A stretch of 64,000 bases of DNA from Geothrix sp. PMB-07. GTDB lineage: Bacteria; Acidobacteriota; Holophagae; Holophagales; Holophagaceae. Shown here in pieces: positions 46,762 through 55,677 of this stretch (positions are counted from its first letter, which is position 1; every line of letters begins with the position of its first letter). A program made the position numbers and the translations under genes. Under the pieces are notes generated by a model. That model searched no databases, had not been told where the DNA came from, and saw only the letters and a list, made by a program, of their open reading frames with translations. Where the stretch lies: NCBI RefSeq assembly GCF_030758935.1, contig NZ_CP132333.1:930992-994991 (forward strand), read 5' to 3'.

Positions 46762-48570
46762 TCAGTGCCCCTGCTGCCGGAGCAGGTGCAGGAAGGCGTC
46801 GCCGTACTGCTGAAGCTTTTTCGGACCGACGCCGCTCAAGGCTAAGAATTCTGCTTCGGTGGCGGGTTGGAACCGGGCCATCTGCTGGAGGGTGGCGTCG
46901 CTGAAGATCACGTAGGCAGGTACGCCCTTGGCATCCGCCAGGCGCTTGCGCAGCGCCTTCAGGTCACGGTACAGACCCTCTTCGCCGTCCACGGGCCCCT
47001 CGGGCAGCGGGGCTCGGGTTCCCCGCGGCGAGCCCCGCTTGGCCTTGCCGGGTTTTGGGGCTGCTTCCATGGGATCGGCGCCGCTGCAGATGTCGCAGGA
47101 GGTGCCGCAGGCAGGCATGCTCTCGCCGAAGTGGGCCAGGAGCGCCTGATGCCGACAGCGCAAGGACTCGGCGAGCCGGAAGAGGTCACGGGTCTGCTTC
47201 TGCTGGGCCTGGGCCAGGGTGGCTTCGAGATCTTCAGTAAAGCGGTCGTAGCTGAGCACATCACCCCAGCTGTAGAACATGATGCAGTCGGCATCGGCGC
47301 CATCGCGGCCGGCGCGGCCGATCTCCTGGTACCAGCCCTCCACGCTCTTGGGCATGTCGCGGTGGATGACGTAGCGGATGTTGCTCTTGTCGATGCCCAT
47401 GCCGAAGGCCACCGTGGCCACGATGACATCCACATCGTCGCGCTGGAAGGCTTCCTGCGCCGTGGAGCGCGCGGTGGCATCCATGCCCGCATGGTAGGCG
47501 GCAGCCCGCACCCCTTCCCCGGAGAGGAAGGCGGCTGTGGCCTCCACGGCCTTCCGCGACAGGCAGTAGATGATGCCGCTCTCGCCCCGACGCGCCAGCA
47601 CCAGCCGCAACAGGGCCTCGCGCACCGGCGGAAGTCCTTCGACGCCCTTGCGGTAGGCACTGATGCGCAGGTTGGAGCGGTAGAAGGAGCCCTGCACGTC
47701 CAGAGGGTTCTTCATCTCCAGCTGCGCGGCGATGTCGCGGCGCACTTCGGGTGTGGCCGTGGCCGTGAGGGCCAGCACCGGCACTTTGGGGAAGCGCTGC
47801 TTGAGGCCAGCCAAGGTGCGGTAGGCGGGGCGGAAATCATGGCCCCAGTGGCTGATGCAGTGAGCCTCGTCCACGGCGATGAGGCGCAGATCCACCTCTC
47901 GCAGCAGATCGGCGAGGTAGAGTTCCAGCCCCTCTGGCGCGGCGTAGACCAGTTCCAGTTCCCCATTCTTGAGGGCGCGGATGCGCTCTCGGCGAGCCTC
48001 GGCATCGAGGCTGGAGTTGAGGAAGGTGGCTCGGAGGCCCGCTTCGGTGAGGGCATCCACCTGGTCCTTCATGAGCGCGATCAGGGGCGAGACCACCAGT
48101 GTCACGCCGCCCAAGAGCCGGGCCGGCAGCTGGTAGGTGAGGGATTTGCCCGCGCCCGTGGGCATGATGCCCACCACGTCGCGGCCCGTCAGCACGGCCT
48201 CGATGATCTGGCGCTGGCCGGGACGGAAGGAACCGTAGCCGAAGGTGGCCTTGAGGGCCGACTCCAGGTCTGGATGATTCGCGCTTGAGATGGAAGGATC
48301 CACCACGGAGGGGCACGGAGCGCTCCGTGTCCCCTCCGTGCATTCCGTGTCTCCGCGGTGATCCGTTATCTTTTGAGGCTGGCTTGTGTTCGACAGAGTC
48401 TCCAATGCTGAGGCCAAAGCCCTGAGCGCAGCGATGGATTCAGCATCAAAGTCTCCGGGATCCACCCGGTAGCGGGCCCGCAACGCCTCCATGCCTTGGC
48501 GGCAGGCGGACCGCTCTCCACGCTGGAGGAGATCCTTCAGGAGGCCGATCTCCTCGGTGATTGGCGCCAA
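46762..48570 (-). CDS. recQ: RecQ-family ATP-dependent DNA helicase with HRDC domain
   Basis: This is a 602-residue 3'-5' helicase. The core begins near residue 103 ([14 protein letters not shown]) with Walker A MPTGAGKS, motif [18 protein letters not shown], and motif [12 protein letters not shown] four-cysteine zinc region (Cys in SLRCRH, then ACGTSCDIC) follows, and an HRDC domain ends the protein ([16 protein letters not shown]). No winged-helix RQC domain is obvious between zinc region and HRDC. The TTG start at 48570 directly abuts the hisC stop, so translation is probably coupled. Residues 63-90 are low-complexity and come from an inserted palindromic repeat, so the real start could be later. 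RecQ acts in recombination and fork repair. Confidence 0.9.
   Translation of the reverse strand: MAPITEEIGLLKDLLQRGERSACRQGMEALRARYRVDPGDFDAESIAALRALASALETLSNTSQPQKITDHRGDTECTEGTRSAPCPSVVDPSISSANHPDLESALKATFGYGSFRPGQRQIIEAVLTGRDVVGIMPTGAGKSLTYQLPARLLGGVTLVVSPLIALMKDQVDALTEAGLRATFLNSSLDAEARRERIRALKNGELELVYAAPEGLELYLADLLREVDLRLIAVDEAHCISHWGHDFRPAYRTLAGLKQRFPKVPVLALTATATPEVRRDIAAQLEMKNPLDVQGSFYRSNLRISAYRKGVEGLPPVREALLRLVLARRGESGIIYCLSRKAVEATAAFLSGEGVRAAAYHAGMDATARSTAQEAFQRDDVDVIVATVAFGMGIDKSNIRYVIHRDMPKSVEGWYQEIGRAGRDGADADCIMFYSWGDVLSYDRFTEDLEATLAQAQQKQTRDLFRLAESLRCRHQALLAHFGESMPACGTSCDICSGADPMEAAPKPGKAKRGSPRGTRAPLPEGPVDGEEGLYRDLKALRKRLADAKGVPAYVIFSDATLQQMARFQPATEAEFLALSGVGPKKLQQYGDAFLHLLRQQGH
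48305..48341. repeat. REP-like palindrome inside the recQ reading frame
   Basis: CACGGAGGGG plus CACGGAGC is followed directly by its complement with a single extra base, a near-perfect 37-base hairpin. Further CCGTG units continue to about 48370. It encodes part of the non-conserved recQ N-terminus (about residues 77-89). Palindromes of this CACGGAG type are usually intergenic, so its presence in a gene is unusual. Confidence 0.7.
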
Positions 48571-49698
48571 TCAGCAGCCGCCATCGAGGATGGGCGCTGC
48601 CGCAGCCCAGAAGGCATCCATCTCCTCGGGCTTGCCGAAGGTGACACGAATGTGGTTCGGCAGCCCGTAGCCCTGCATGGGACGGACGATGACGCCGCGC
48701 TGCAAGAGCTCCTTGAACAGGTCAGCCGCTGGCAGGGCGGTTTCCATGAGCACGAAGTTGCCGCTGGTGCCCGAGAGCTGGCAGCGGTGCTTCGCAGCTT
48801 CGAGGCTGAAAGCCAGCCGCGCTTCGGCGTTCTTCTGCCGGGAGAAGGCCTCGAAGGCCAAGTCCTGGACGGAAACCTCGGCCGCTGCCTGGGCCAGATG
48901 ATTGGTGTTGAAAGGACTGCGCACCCGATCGAGGTAGGCCATCAGCTCTGCAGAACCCAGTCCGTACCCGATGCGCAGACCCGCCAGGGCGTGGATCTTG
49001 GAGAAGGTGTGGAGCACCAGCAGATTGGGGCGCTCGTCCAGGTAGGCCGCGGCATCCGGATATTCCGCGGGGTCTTCGTATTCGGCGTAGGCCTGATCCA
49101 CCACCAGCACGATGTCCTCGCGCAGCTGGCGCACCAGGCGCTCCAGGGCGCTGCGCTCGATGCGGATGCCGGTGGGGTTGTTGGGATGGCCCAGGTAGAC
49201 CAGGCGGGTGTCTTCAGCCACGGAGCGCAGGATGTCATCCACATCAAGTTCGATGGCGCTGGCGCGGGATTCGATCACCCGGCCTCCTGCGGTCTGGGTG
49301 GCGATGCCGTAGATGGCGAAGCTGTGTTTGGGGATGACCGCGCTGCCACCCTCCAGGAAGGCGGCCTTGGCCACCATTTCGAGGATTTCGCTGCTGCCAT
49401 TGCCCAGGACCACGCGATCCACGGACAGGCCCTTGCGCTCGGCGATGCGCTTGCGGAGGTAGTAGCCGTCGCTGACCGGGTAGAGGCCCAGGCCCTCGAA
49501 TTCAGAACCGGCGATGACAGAAGCCACGCGGGCCTTCACCGCTTCGGTGGGGCCCCAGGGATTCTCGTTGGAGGCGAGCTTGACGATGCGGCTGAGGCCC
49601 AACTCGCGCTGGACTTCCTGGATGGGCTTGCCAGGGACATAGAGGGGAATGCGGGAAAGGCGATCGAAGCCGGTCACGCTGGAAAGCTTGGAATTCAT
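48571..49698 (-). CDS. hisC: Histidinol-phosphate aminotransferase
   Basis: This 375-residue fold-type I PLP aminotransferase interconverts imidazole-acetol phosphate and histidinol phosphate in histidine synthesis. KLASNENPWGP is the classic HisC N-terminal motif, GHPNNPTG precedes the PLP contact Asp/Tyr pair in VVDQAYAEYEDP, and Lys234 (TFSKIHALAGLRIGYG) is the Schiff-base lysine. Related paralogues act on aromatic amino acids, so an aromatic transaminase role is also possible because no other his genes are near. The ATG overlaps the clpP stop by one base, and recQ begins right after the hisC stop, forming a tightly packed clpP-hisC-recQ unit. Confidence 0.9.
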   Translation of the reverse strand: MNSKLSSVTGFDRLSRIPLYVPGKPIQEVQRELGLSRIVKLASNENPWGPTEAVKARVASVIAGSEFEGLGLYPVSDGYYLRKRIAERKGLSVDRVVLGNGSSEILEMVAKAAFLEGGSAVIPKHSFAIYGIATQTAGGRVIESRASAIELDVDDILRSVAEDTRLVYLGHPNNPTGIRIERSALERLVRQLREDIVLVVDQAYAEYEDPAEYPDAAAYLDERPNLLVLHTFSKIHALAGLRIGYGLGSAELMAYLDRVRSPFNTNHLAQAAAEVSVQDLAFEAFSRQKNAEARLAFSLEAAKHRCQLSGTSGNFVLMETALPAADLFKELLQRGVIVRPMQGYGLPNHIRVTFGKPEEMDAFWAAAAPILDGGC

Positions 49699-50294
49699 CA
49701 GGCGGGCCGCTCCGAAAGCACCTTGTCGACGATGCCGTATTCGAGCGCCTCTTCAGCGCTCATGAAGAAGTCCCGGTCCATGTCCTTGATGACCTTCTTC
49801 AAGGGCTGGCCGGTGTGCTTGGCGAAGGTGGCGGCGAGGTTGTCCTTCAGGCGCTGGATCTCCTTGAAGGTGATCTCGATTTCGGTGGCCTGGCCCTGGG
49901 CGCCGCCGCTGGGCTGATGGATCATGATGCGGGCGTTGGGCAGGGCGAAGCGCTTGCCCTTGGTGCCCGCGGACAGCAGGTGGGCGCCCATGGAGGCGCA
50001 CTGGCCGATGCAGTAGGTGACGATGTCGTTCTTCACGAACTGCATGGTGTCGTAGATGGCCAGGCCCGCGGTGACGCTGCCGCCGGGGCTGTTGATGTAG
50101 ATCTGGATGTCCTTGTCCGGGTCTTCGCTTTCGAGGAACAGCATCTGCGCGACGATGGCGTTGGCCACGCTGTCATCGATGGGCGTGCCCAGGAAGATGA
50201 TGTTGTCCTTCAGCAGGCGCGAGTAGATGTCGTAGCTGCGCTCACCGCGGGGGGTCTGCTCGATGACGATGGGGGGATAGTAGCTGCTGGGCAT
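49698..50294 (-). CDS. clpP: ATP-dependent Clp protease proteolytic subunit
   Basis: This 198-residue serine peptidase forms the tetradecameric chamber of the Clp protease. The triad is Ser101 ([11 protein letters not shown]), His126 ([11 protein letters not shown]) and Asp171 (KDMDRDFF). [11 protein letters not shown] supplies the oxyanion region, and the N-terminal [17 protein letters not shown] is standard. ATG 50294 is chosen because GGAGG is 5 bases upstream; an in-frame ATG at 50315 lacks one. It follows tig, as in many bacteria, but clpX and lon, the usual next genes, are absent; hisC follows instead. The partner ATPase must be encoded elsewhere. Confidence 0.97.
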   Translation of the reverse strand: MPSSYYPPIVIEQTPRGERSYDIYSRLLKDNIIFLGTPIDDSVANAIVAQMLFLESEDPDKDIQIYINSPGGSVTAGLAIYDTMQFVKNDIVTYCIGQCASMGAHLLSAGTKGKRFALPNARIMIHQPSGGAQGQATEIEITFKEIQRLKDNLAATFAKHTGQPLKKVIKDMDRDFFMSAEEALEYGIVDKVLSERPA

Positions 50295-50325
50295 GGGCCC
50301 TCCGGCTGAATCCATCAGAATAGCA

Positions 50326-50349
50326 AGAAGGCGCCGTGCGGCGCCTTCT
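50326..50349 (-). terminator. Hairpin between tig and clpP
   Basis: AGAAGGCGCC and its exact complement flank a 4-base loop, a 10-bp GC-rich stem 18 bases after the tig stop. On the minus strand it is followed by TGCTATTCT, a poor T-run, so termination is probably partial and clpP may have its own promoter. Confidence 0.6.
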
Positions 50350-50367
50350 CGATGAAGCGGCGACCGG

Positions 50368-51984
50368 CTACTTCTTGGCGGCAGTCTTTTTGGCCTTGGG
50401 TTTTTCTTCAGCCGGTTCCTCAGCCTTGGTTTCCTTGGCTTTGGCGGCCTTCTTGGGTTTCTCCTCGGCGGGTTCCTCGGCCTTCTTGATCACCTTCTTT
50501 TTTGGCTTCGCTTCTTCCGCCGGGGCCTCGTGCTCGTGATCATGGTCGCAGTCAGGGCCGTGGACATGGCCCGCGGGAGCGACAACGGCGGGCTCGCCGC
50601 CCTCCTGGCCTTCCAGGTCACCGCCTTCCAGGCCGCCCGCGTCGAAGCGGTTCACGGGGATGCCGGCCTCGCGCTTGCGCTCGAGCTCCACCAGGGCCTC
50701 GAAGGCCTCCTTGTCGAGGAGCTCCTCGGTCACCTTGGCGGTGGCGAGCAGGTGGTCGAAGATGCGGTCGGTGCGGAGGCGGCCCTTGATTTCGGTGGTA
50801 TTGCCGCGCTTCTCCAGCTCGGCCTTGAAGGCCTCGAAGGGTTGCTGGATCTGATGCTCGGCCATGAGGTTGCGGATCTCAACGTCGATGTCGGCCTCGG
50901 GCACTTCAATGGATTCGGCGTTGCCAACGGCCTGCAGCAGGTAGCCGCTGCGCACCGCGCGTTCGGCATCGTTGAGGCGGTACTGGCGGTAGGCCTGCCA
51001 GTTCACCTTCTTGGGATCCATGCCCTGGCGGCTCACGTGCTGGGCGAACTCCTGGCAGTAGTCGTCCAGCTGCAGGCCCACCATGGAGCGGGGCACTTCG
51101 AAGGGCGCGGCCTCCAGGAGGGTGTCGAGCATGGTGGCGTGGAGGCGGGCCACGGCGTCGCGCTCGGCGGCCTCTTCCAGATCCTTGCGGACGGCGGCCT
51201 TCAGCGCCTCGAGGTTCTCGAAGGCGCCCATGTCCTTGGCGAAGTCATCGTTCAGCTCGGGCACTTCCTTGCGGCGCAGGTCCTTGACGTGCACTTCGTA
51301 GGCGATGGTCTTGCCCGCGAGCACCTTGTTGGCATCATCGGCAGGGTGGGTCAGGGTGAAGGACTTCTTTTCGTCGGCCTTCATGCCCGCCAGTTCGCCA
51401 TCGAAGGGGCGGGTGGTATCGATTTCCAGCACCTGGTCCTGGTAGGACTGGGCCTTCAGGCCCTGGGGCTTCACGCGGATGTCGCAGGTGACGATGATGC
51501 CGGTCGCCACGGCGCCGTCATCCACAGGCAGGAACTTGGTGGCGCGCTGACGCAGGCCTTCGAGGTGTTCCGCCAGGGTGGCTTCGTCAAGGGCGCGCTT
51601 CTTCTTGGTGACGACCATGGCCTTGTAGTCCGGCAGCGCCACAACAGGCGCCACGTCGAACTGGGCGCGGAAGACGGCATCGGCGCCTTCCTTCAAATCT
51701 AGTTTCTCAAGGGAGGGGTGGGAGATGGGCATGGCGCCCGCTTCCTGGGCGGCCTTCCAGAAATGCCGCTCCACGAGCTGCTGCGCCACATCGGACTGGA
51801 TCTCCCGGGCGTACTTCTGCAAGAGCACGGGACGGGGAGCCTTGCCCGGGCGGAAGCCGGGAATCCGGACCTTGGGCGCGATCTTCGCCACCACATCGTT
51901 GAATGTGGCGCTCACCTCGGCGGCGGGCACCGTCACTTCGACGGCTTTGCGGGTGGCGGACTGGTGGTGGAGGGTGGCGGACAT
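50368..51984 (-). CDS. tig: Trigger factor with His-rich and Lys/Glu-rich C-terminal tail
   Basis: This 538-residue ribosome-associated chaperone/prolyl isomerase is about 100 residues longer than the usual 430. The N-terminal ribosome-binding domain has the signature [14 protein letters not shown]. The FKBP-like domain follows (about residues 150-240), then the helical C-terminal chaperone arms to about 460. The extra tail starts with [15 protein letters not shown] (472-486), a likely metal-binding cluster. It ends in a charged stretch in which [10 protein letters not shown] occurs twice among Lys/Ala-rich segments. Similar charged ends occur on some acidobacterial and myxobacterial proteins. 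The ATG has GGAG 6 bases upstream. It lies downstream of two tRNA genes and upstream of clpP. Confidence 0.95.
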   Translation of the reverse strand: MSATLHHQSATRKAVEVTVPAAEVSATFNDVVAKIAPKVRIPGFRPGKAPRPVLLQKYAREIQSDVAQQLVERHFWKAAQEAGAMPISHPSLEKLDLKEGADAVFRAQFDVAPVVALPDYKAMVVTKKKRALDEATLAEHLEGLRQRATKFLPVDDGAVATGIIVTCDIRVKPQGLKAQSYQDQVLEIDTTRPFDGELAGMKADEKKSFTLTHPADDANKVLAGKTIAYEVHVKDLRRKEVPELNDDFAKDMGAFENLEALKAAVRKDLEEAAERDAVARLHATMLDTLLEAAPFEVPRSMVGLQLDDYCQEFAQHVSRQGMDPKKVNWQAYRQYRLNDAERAVRSGYLLQAVGNAESIEVPEADIDVEIRNLMAEHQIQQPFEAFKAELEKRGNTTEIKGRLRTDRIFDHLLATAKVTEELLDKEAFEALVELERKREAGIPVNRFDAGGLEGGDLEGQEGGEPAVVAPAGHVHGPDCDHDHEHEAPAEEAKPKKKVIKKAEEPAEEKPKKAAKAKETKAEEPAEEKPKAKKTAAKK

Positions 51985-52040
51985 GGATGCTCCGTGATGC
52001 GAATGAAATGCCTTGGAATCATTCGGCTTTTTTTAAAACC

Positions 52041-52065
52041 CCAGAATCGCTGAAGGCGATTCTGG
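52041..52065 (-). terminator. Intrinsic terminator after tRNA-Leu
   Basis: CCAGAATCGC pairs with GCGATTCTGG around a 5-base loop. On the minus strand, GGGGTTTT then follows. It begins 3 bases after the tRNA-Leu CCA end and separates the tRNA unit from tig. Confidence 0.75.
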
Positions 52066-52067
52066 AG

Positions 52068-52152
52068 TGGTGCGAACGGTCGGACTCGAACCGACACGGT
52101 GTGAACCGCTGGAACCTAAATCCAGTGCGTCTACCAGTTCCGCCACGCTCGC
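52068..52152 (-). tRNA. tRNA-Leu (anticodon UAG)
   Basis: This is an 85-base class II tRNA with encoded CCA. The acceptor stem GCGAGCG pairs with CGTTCGC (one G-T pair). The anticodon stem CTGGA/TCCAG carries loop TTTAGGT, giving anticodon TAG. The variable arm is the long type, and the T-arm GTCGG-TTCGAGT-CCGAC is standard. Confidence 0.96.
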
Positions 52153-52173
52153 AAAGCCGAATTGTCAAACCGG

Positions 52174-52250
52174 TGGTGCGCCCAGAGCGACTCGAACGCC
52201 CGACCCTCAGGTTCGAAGCCTGATGCTCTATCCAGCTGAGCTATGGGCGC
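52174..52250 (-). tRNA. tRNA-Arg (anticodon UCG)
   Basis: This is a 77-base tRNA with encoded CCA. The acceptor stem GCGCCCA pairs with TGGGCGC. The D-arm contains AGCTCAGCTGGATAGAGC, and the anticodon loop CTTCGAA gives anticodon TCG for CGA codons. It is 21 bases upstream of tRNA-Leu on the same strand, so both are probably transcribed together. Confidence 0.96.
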
Positions 52251-52344
52251 GCACCGAATCCACTAGTCTACCTGGAACCGGGGATGGCATCGACCCCTGG
52301 TTGTCGGGTGGCCCTTGAAGCCTCCTGGAACCCTGATGGCTGGG

Positions 52345-53280
52345 TCAATCCTGGAGGCACCAGGCATCTTTCGCTCCGTTCTGTCGAAGGGTGGCCAGGG
52401 CCGCGTCATCCAGCCCCATGGCGCGGCAGGCGCTGGCTTCTGTTCCCAGGTCGCAGGGGATCACGCCGGGATCATCGGTGCCCAGGGCGCAGCGAACCCC
52501 CGCGGCGAGCATGCGCGGCAGGGGATGGGGCGTCACGTCTGAGGCGAGGGCGCGGTTGGAGGAAGGACAGACATCCACCGGAATTCGGCGTTCCGCCAGC
52601 AGATCGAAGGTGGCGGCATCGGCTCGAAGGCCGTGGATGATGCGCGCCACACCCCCTTCCAGGATGGCCTCGCGAACGTTGGAGCCGGGCCCGTTCTCGC
52701 CCGCATGGGCGGCGATGCGCAGGCCCGCGGCCCGGGCGCGGTCGAAGATCGGGGCCCAGTCGCGGAAGGGCGTGCCCTCCAGGCCGCCGGTGGAAAAGCC
52801 CTTCACGAAGGAGGGCAGGCCGGGCAACACCAGGTCGAGAACGGCCTGGCCGTGGGTGGGGCCAAAGTGGTTGACCGCATCGATCACCAGGCAGCCGCGC
52901 AGGCCCAGGGTGGCTGCTTCCTCCAAGCCTTCCTCCACGCCCCGCCAGAACGCGTCGAGATGGATTTGCGCGCGGTGGACCACCAGGAAATGGGGCGAAG
53001 CCCAAAGGTCGAAGCCCGAGCCACCGGCCTTCTGCGTGCGCCTCGCCACGGCCAGCACGGCCTCCCGGATGGCGTCGCGTCCATCCAGCAGGGACGCGCC
53101 AAACAGGAAGGCTTCAATGAAGCCCTCGAAGGGAACAGGCTCACCGGACCACAGCACCTCGAGGTTCCGGGGCAGGCTCAGTCCGCGGCGATGCGATTCC
53201 TGCCGCACCCAGGAGGGATCCAGGGCTCCTTCCAGGTGGGTATGGCGATCAATGAGGGGGGGGAGGGCGGGCGCAGTCAC
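52345..53280 (-). CDS. Adenosine deaminase-family metal-dependent hydrolase
   Basis: This 311-residue amidohydrolase has the adenosine deaminase layout. The N-terminal metal site is DRHTHLEGAL, the catalytic Glu lies in AAHAGENGPGS, the next His in ARIIHGLRA, and the late Asp pair in LGTDDPGV. It deaminates adenosine, adenine or a modified purine nucleoside. Some bacterial members act on aminofutalosine in menaquinone synthesis, which would suit an anaerobe, but the sequence alone does not decide. GTG 53280 is the start, with no strong ribosome-binding site. It lies downstream of the FYDLN-type gene (39-base gap) on the same strand. Confidence 0.86.
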   Translation of the reverse strand: MTAPALPPLIDRHTHLEGALDPSWVRQESHRRGLSLPRNLEVLWSGEPVPFEGFIEAFLFGASLLDGRDAIREAVLAVARRTQKAGGSGFDLWASPHFLVVHRAQIHLDAFWRGVEEGLEEAATLGLRGCLVIDAVNHFGPTHGQAVLDLVLPGLPSFVKGFSTGGLEGTPFRDWAPIFDRARAAGLRIAAHAGENGPGSNVREAILEGGVARIIHGLRADAATFDLLAERRIPVDVCPSSNRALASDVTPHPLPRMLAAGVRCALGTDDPGVIPCDLGTEASACRAMGLDDAALATLRQNGAKDAWCLQD

Positions 53281-53319
53281 CGGGACATTATGCTCACCAC
53301 TCGAACCGCCCTACTCGCC

Positions 53320-53613
53320 CTACTCGTCGTAGTCGTCCATGCGCAGGTCGCCGGGATCGAAACCTTCGCCGCGGCCGCGCTCGACCACCACGCCGCTCTC
53401 GCTGAAGGTCTCTTCGAGGTTCTCGGCCTCGGGCTCGGCAGCGAAATCATCTTCGATGACGTGGACGGTCTTTTCCTTCTTCACGGCCTTGGGCTTGGCG
53501 GGGGCGGCCTTCTGATTGGCCCCGCACTTGGGGCAGAGAGCCTCGGGCTTCCCGAAGTCGTAGAACTTCGACGCGCACTGAAAACATGTGAACTTCTTGC
53601 CAAGATCCGCCAT
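53320..53613 (-). CDS. FYDLN-type small zinc-binding acidic protein
   Basis: This is a 97-residue protein. The N-terminal zinc ribbon (LGKKFTCFQCASKFYDFGK, then CPKCG) matches the FYDLN_acid family, here with FYDFG instead of FYDLN. The rest is an Ala/Lys linker and a very acidic tail (DDFAAEPEAENLEE, DDYDE). The family is widespread in proteobacteria and acidobacteria without a known function; the ribbon plus acidic tail suggests a nucleic-acid-machinery accessory factor. The start at 53613 (MADLG) fits the family's N-terminus; ATG 53619 is two codons earlier. It is upstream of the deaminase-family gene. Confidence 0.82.
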   Translation of the reverse strand: MADLGKKFTCFQCASKFYDFGKPEALCPKCGANQKAAPAKPKAVKKEKTVHVIEDDFAAEPEAENLEETFSESGVVVERGRGEGFDPGDLRMDDYDE

Positions 53614-53703
53614 TGCCATCCCCGTCCAAAGCCTCGTCCAAACCCAAAGGAACAAGGTTTTACCAGAATCCGACAGGAATGTCACCCCGCTTTCGGGTGA
53701 ACT

Positions 53704-54744
53704 TTATGCCCAGGGGGCGGCTCCCAGCTTGGAAGCGTCGCCATCGCACAGCAGTTGAATGAGGGTGGTGGTGAAAATCCGGTGTCGATTTTCCACCTCT
53801 TCGCCGAACCGTTCCACGAAAGTAGCCCGGCTCCGTTCAAGCTCGGCCCGAAGCTGCCGGTAGAGATCGCCCTGGGCCCGGGCCTGGGCCACTTTGGCAG
53901 GGAAGTAGAGCTCCACATCGCCCACCAGAACCCGCGCCAGGCGCTCAGCCGCGGCTCGGGCCTTGGCGTCGAGTTCCACGGGAGGCGCCGGTTCGATGGG
54001 CTCCGGGATGATCTGGGTGGGCCCGCTGGCGTTGGGGCTTGCTGCGGGGGCGATCTGGTTCTTGGGCTCCTCCTCCTTGGTGGCTGCCAGGAGTCCAAGC
54101 ATGGCTGAGGCGGCCAGGACCAGGGCCCGGGCATGTTCGGGGTGATCGAGTTTCTGCCGCAGGCCGCTGTCCACCAGGACGACGGCCACGGGCCGACGCT
54201 TGTGTAAGAGGGGGAACAGGGCCACATCCGCGGCCTCGAAGCCGCTGATGGCCGTGAGCAGGGCCGAGTAGGCGGGCCCTTTCCTCCGCAGGTTTTTGGT
54301 CCCGCCGTGGATGAGGCCCTCCAGTTCAGGCGGGGGCAGCACAGAGCCGGGCTTCTGGGGGGTGTCGGCCTCGAAACCCCGGTGGGCGTACACCGAGGCC
54401 AGTCCCTGTTTGAGGATGAAGATGGCGCTGCGCTCCACCAGGATGGCGAGGCCATCCAGCAGGCGCTTGAGCAGATCGCTCTGGCTGGTGGCCCCTTCCA
54501 GCAGATCCAGGGCAGCTGCCAGATCCTGATCGGCCGAGCCTGTGGGGGCGGGCGCTTCGGGAACGGGCACGGCGTCCTGAAGATCCGCGATCAAGGCAGC
54601 GTCAGGCCGGAAGTGGTCGAGCCCCTTCTGCCAGGAGGCCATGACTTCTTCCAGGAGCGCCTGGTTCTGGCGGTTGAGCCAGGCCTCCAGACGGGCCCGA
54701 AGGGCATCGTTCTGGGGCTGGTCCGCGGGGCGGGGGTCGCTCAT
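53704..54744 (-). CDS. GAF-like domain protein of unknown function
   Basis: This is a soluble 346-residue protein. Residues about 80-210 look like a GAF domain (LLKRLLDGLAILVERSAIFILKQG, VAVVLVDSG). A Pro/Ala-rich linker follows. The C-terminal helical module (AERLARVLVGDVELYFPAKV, then a Leu/Glu/Arg helix with ERSRATFVERFG) occurs, as far as I recall, at the ends of various acidobacterial signalling proteins. No catalytic output is visible. ATG 54744 is preferred to the TTG at 54771, which has no ribosome-binding site. It is divergent from the STAS gene across about 110 bases, and could feed into that partner-switching system; this is inference. Confidence 0.72.
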   Translation of the reverse strand: MSDPRPADQPQNDALRARLEAWLNRQNQALLEEVMASWQKGLDHFRPDAALIADLQDAVPVPEAPAPTGSADQDLAAALDLLEGATSQSDLLKRLLDGLAILVERSAIFILKQGLASVYAHRGFEADTPQKPGSVLPPPELEGLIHGGTKNLRRKGPAYSALLTAISGFEAADVALFPLLHKRRPVAVVLVDSGLRQKLDHPEHARALVLAASAMLGLLAATKEEEPKNQIAPAASPNASGPTQIIPEPIEPAPPVELDAKARAAAERLARVLVGDVELYFPAKVAQARAQGDLYRQLRAELERSRATFVERFGEEVENRHRIFTTTLIQLLCDGDASKLGAAPWA

Positions 54745-54857
54745 CAGTGGCTCGCCGGTAGTAGGCTTCAAGGGTATCCCATTCCAAAGGTTTTCCAGTC
54801 TGCTGGCATTTGGACCGGGGAACCGATAGCATGGCGCAGGTTCCTTGGAGTCGTCGG

Positions 54858-55217
54858 ATGGCGGATCTTTCTATTGCGGTAAGGCAAGTCGGGGATGTGG
54901 CGGTGCTCCTTCCCGCCGGCTTCATCAATGCCCATACCGTCCGGGACTTCGAGGAGGGCCTCGAAGGACTGGTGCAGGAGGGGCGCTACACCATCCTGCT
55001 CAACTGCAAAGACCTCCACTACATCAGTTCCGCTGGCCTGGGCGCCATCATGGGCTTGATCGAGACGGTGCGTGAGCATGGCGGCGATATCCTGCTTTCC
55101 AACCTCCAGGCCAATGTTTTCGCCATCTTCGATACCCTCGGCTTCACCCAGCTCTACCGTGTGTTTGAGGACGAGGAGCAGGCCCTGGCGGCGGCAACGC
55201 CGGAGCGGAAGGGCTGA
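54858..55217 (+). CDS. STAS-domain anti-sigma factor antagonist (RsbV-like)
   Basis: This 119-residue single STAS domain has the conserved switch serine in YISSAGLGAIMGL, and GFINAHTVRDFEEGL is the first helix. In partner-switching systems the unphosphorylated form binds the kinase/anti-sigma protein and frees a sigma factor or other target. Phosphorylation at the serine by that kinase reverses this. ATG 54858 has GGAG 7 bases upstream; an earlier in-frame start is not supported. It is followed after 2 bases by the RsbW-like kinase and then a SpoIIE-type phosphatase, a complete cycle. Confidence 0.92.
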   Translation: MADLSIAVRQVGDVAVLLPAGFINAHTVRDFEEGLEGLVQEGRYTILLNCKDLHYISSAGLGAIMGLIETVREHGGDILLSNLQANVFAIFDTLGFTQLYRVFEDEEQALAAATPERKG

Positions 55218-55219
55218 GG

Positions 55220-55657
55220 GTGGCGGCTAAAATGGACCACGCCCAATTCAGGCTCGTCATCCCGAGCCAGACCCGTTATCTCAACCTAGTGACGGGGTTG
55301 GCCAAGCGGGCCTCCCTGGTGGCCGGGCTGGATGACGCCGCCGCCGCCAAGGTGAGCATCGCTGTTGATGAGGCGGTGACCAATGTGATTCTCCACGCCT
55401 ACAACGGCGAGGGCGAGCACAGCGTCGAGCTGGAACTGCGCTTCACGGAAGCGGCCCTGGAAATCCACATCTGGCACTCCGGCAAAGGCATCCGCGGCGA
55501 CCAGCTGGTGCTGCCGGATCCCAAGGAATACATCAAGCACCCGCGCAAAGGGGGGCTGGGGCTGCTGCTCATGAGCCGCTTCATGGACGAAGTCCAATTC
55601 AAGGCGGATGAAGTCTCCGGCCGCAACGAGTGCTGTCTGATCAAGAAGATCAGCTGA
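55220..55657 (+). CDS. Anti-sigma regulatory serine kinase (RsbW-like ATPase)
   Basis: This is a 145-residue GHKL ATPase. The N box is VDEAVTNVILHAY, the G1 region is degenerate (HSGKGIRGD), and GGLGLLLMSRFMDEV is the G2 region and final helix. Such kinases phosphorylate the STAS partner and bind the target when the STAS protein is phosphorylated. The GTG at 55220 is close to the STAS stop; ATG 55232 is an alternative start. No sigma factor gene is adjacent, so the final target is unknown. Confidence 0.9.
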   Translation: MAAKMDHAQFRLVIPSQTRYLNLVTGLAKRASLVAGLDDAAAAKVSIAVDEAVTNVILHAYNGEGEHSVELELRFTEAALEIHIWHSGKGIRGDQLVLPDPKEYIKHPRKGGLGLLLMSRFMDEVQFKADEVSGRNECCLIKKIS

Positions 55658-55677
55658 ACCGCTCCGGTTCACCGCCC

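Noticed and set aside
46867-48288. A 473-codon plus-strand frame opposite recQ
   Set aside because: recQ on the other strand has all helicase motifs; the plus frame shows none.
48496-49917. A 473-codon plus-strand frame across hisC and clpP
   Set aside because: It spans two real genes on the opposite strand and has shadow composition.
52251-52344. Possible third tRNA or small RNA next to the tRNA-Arg gene
   Set aside because: No cloverleaf or stable hairpin could be built from this stretch.
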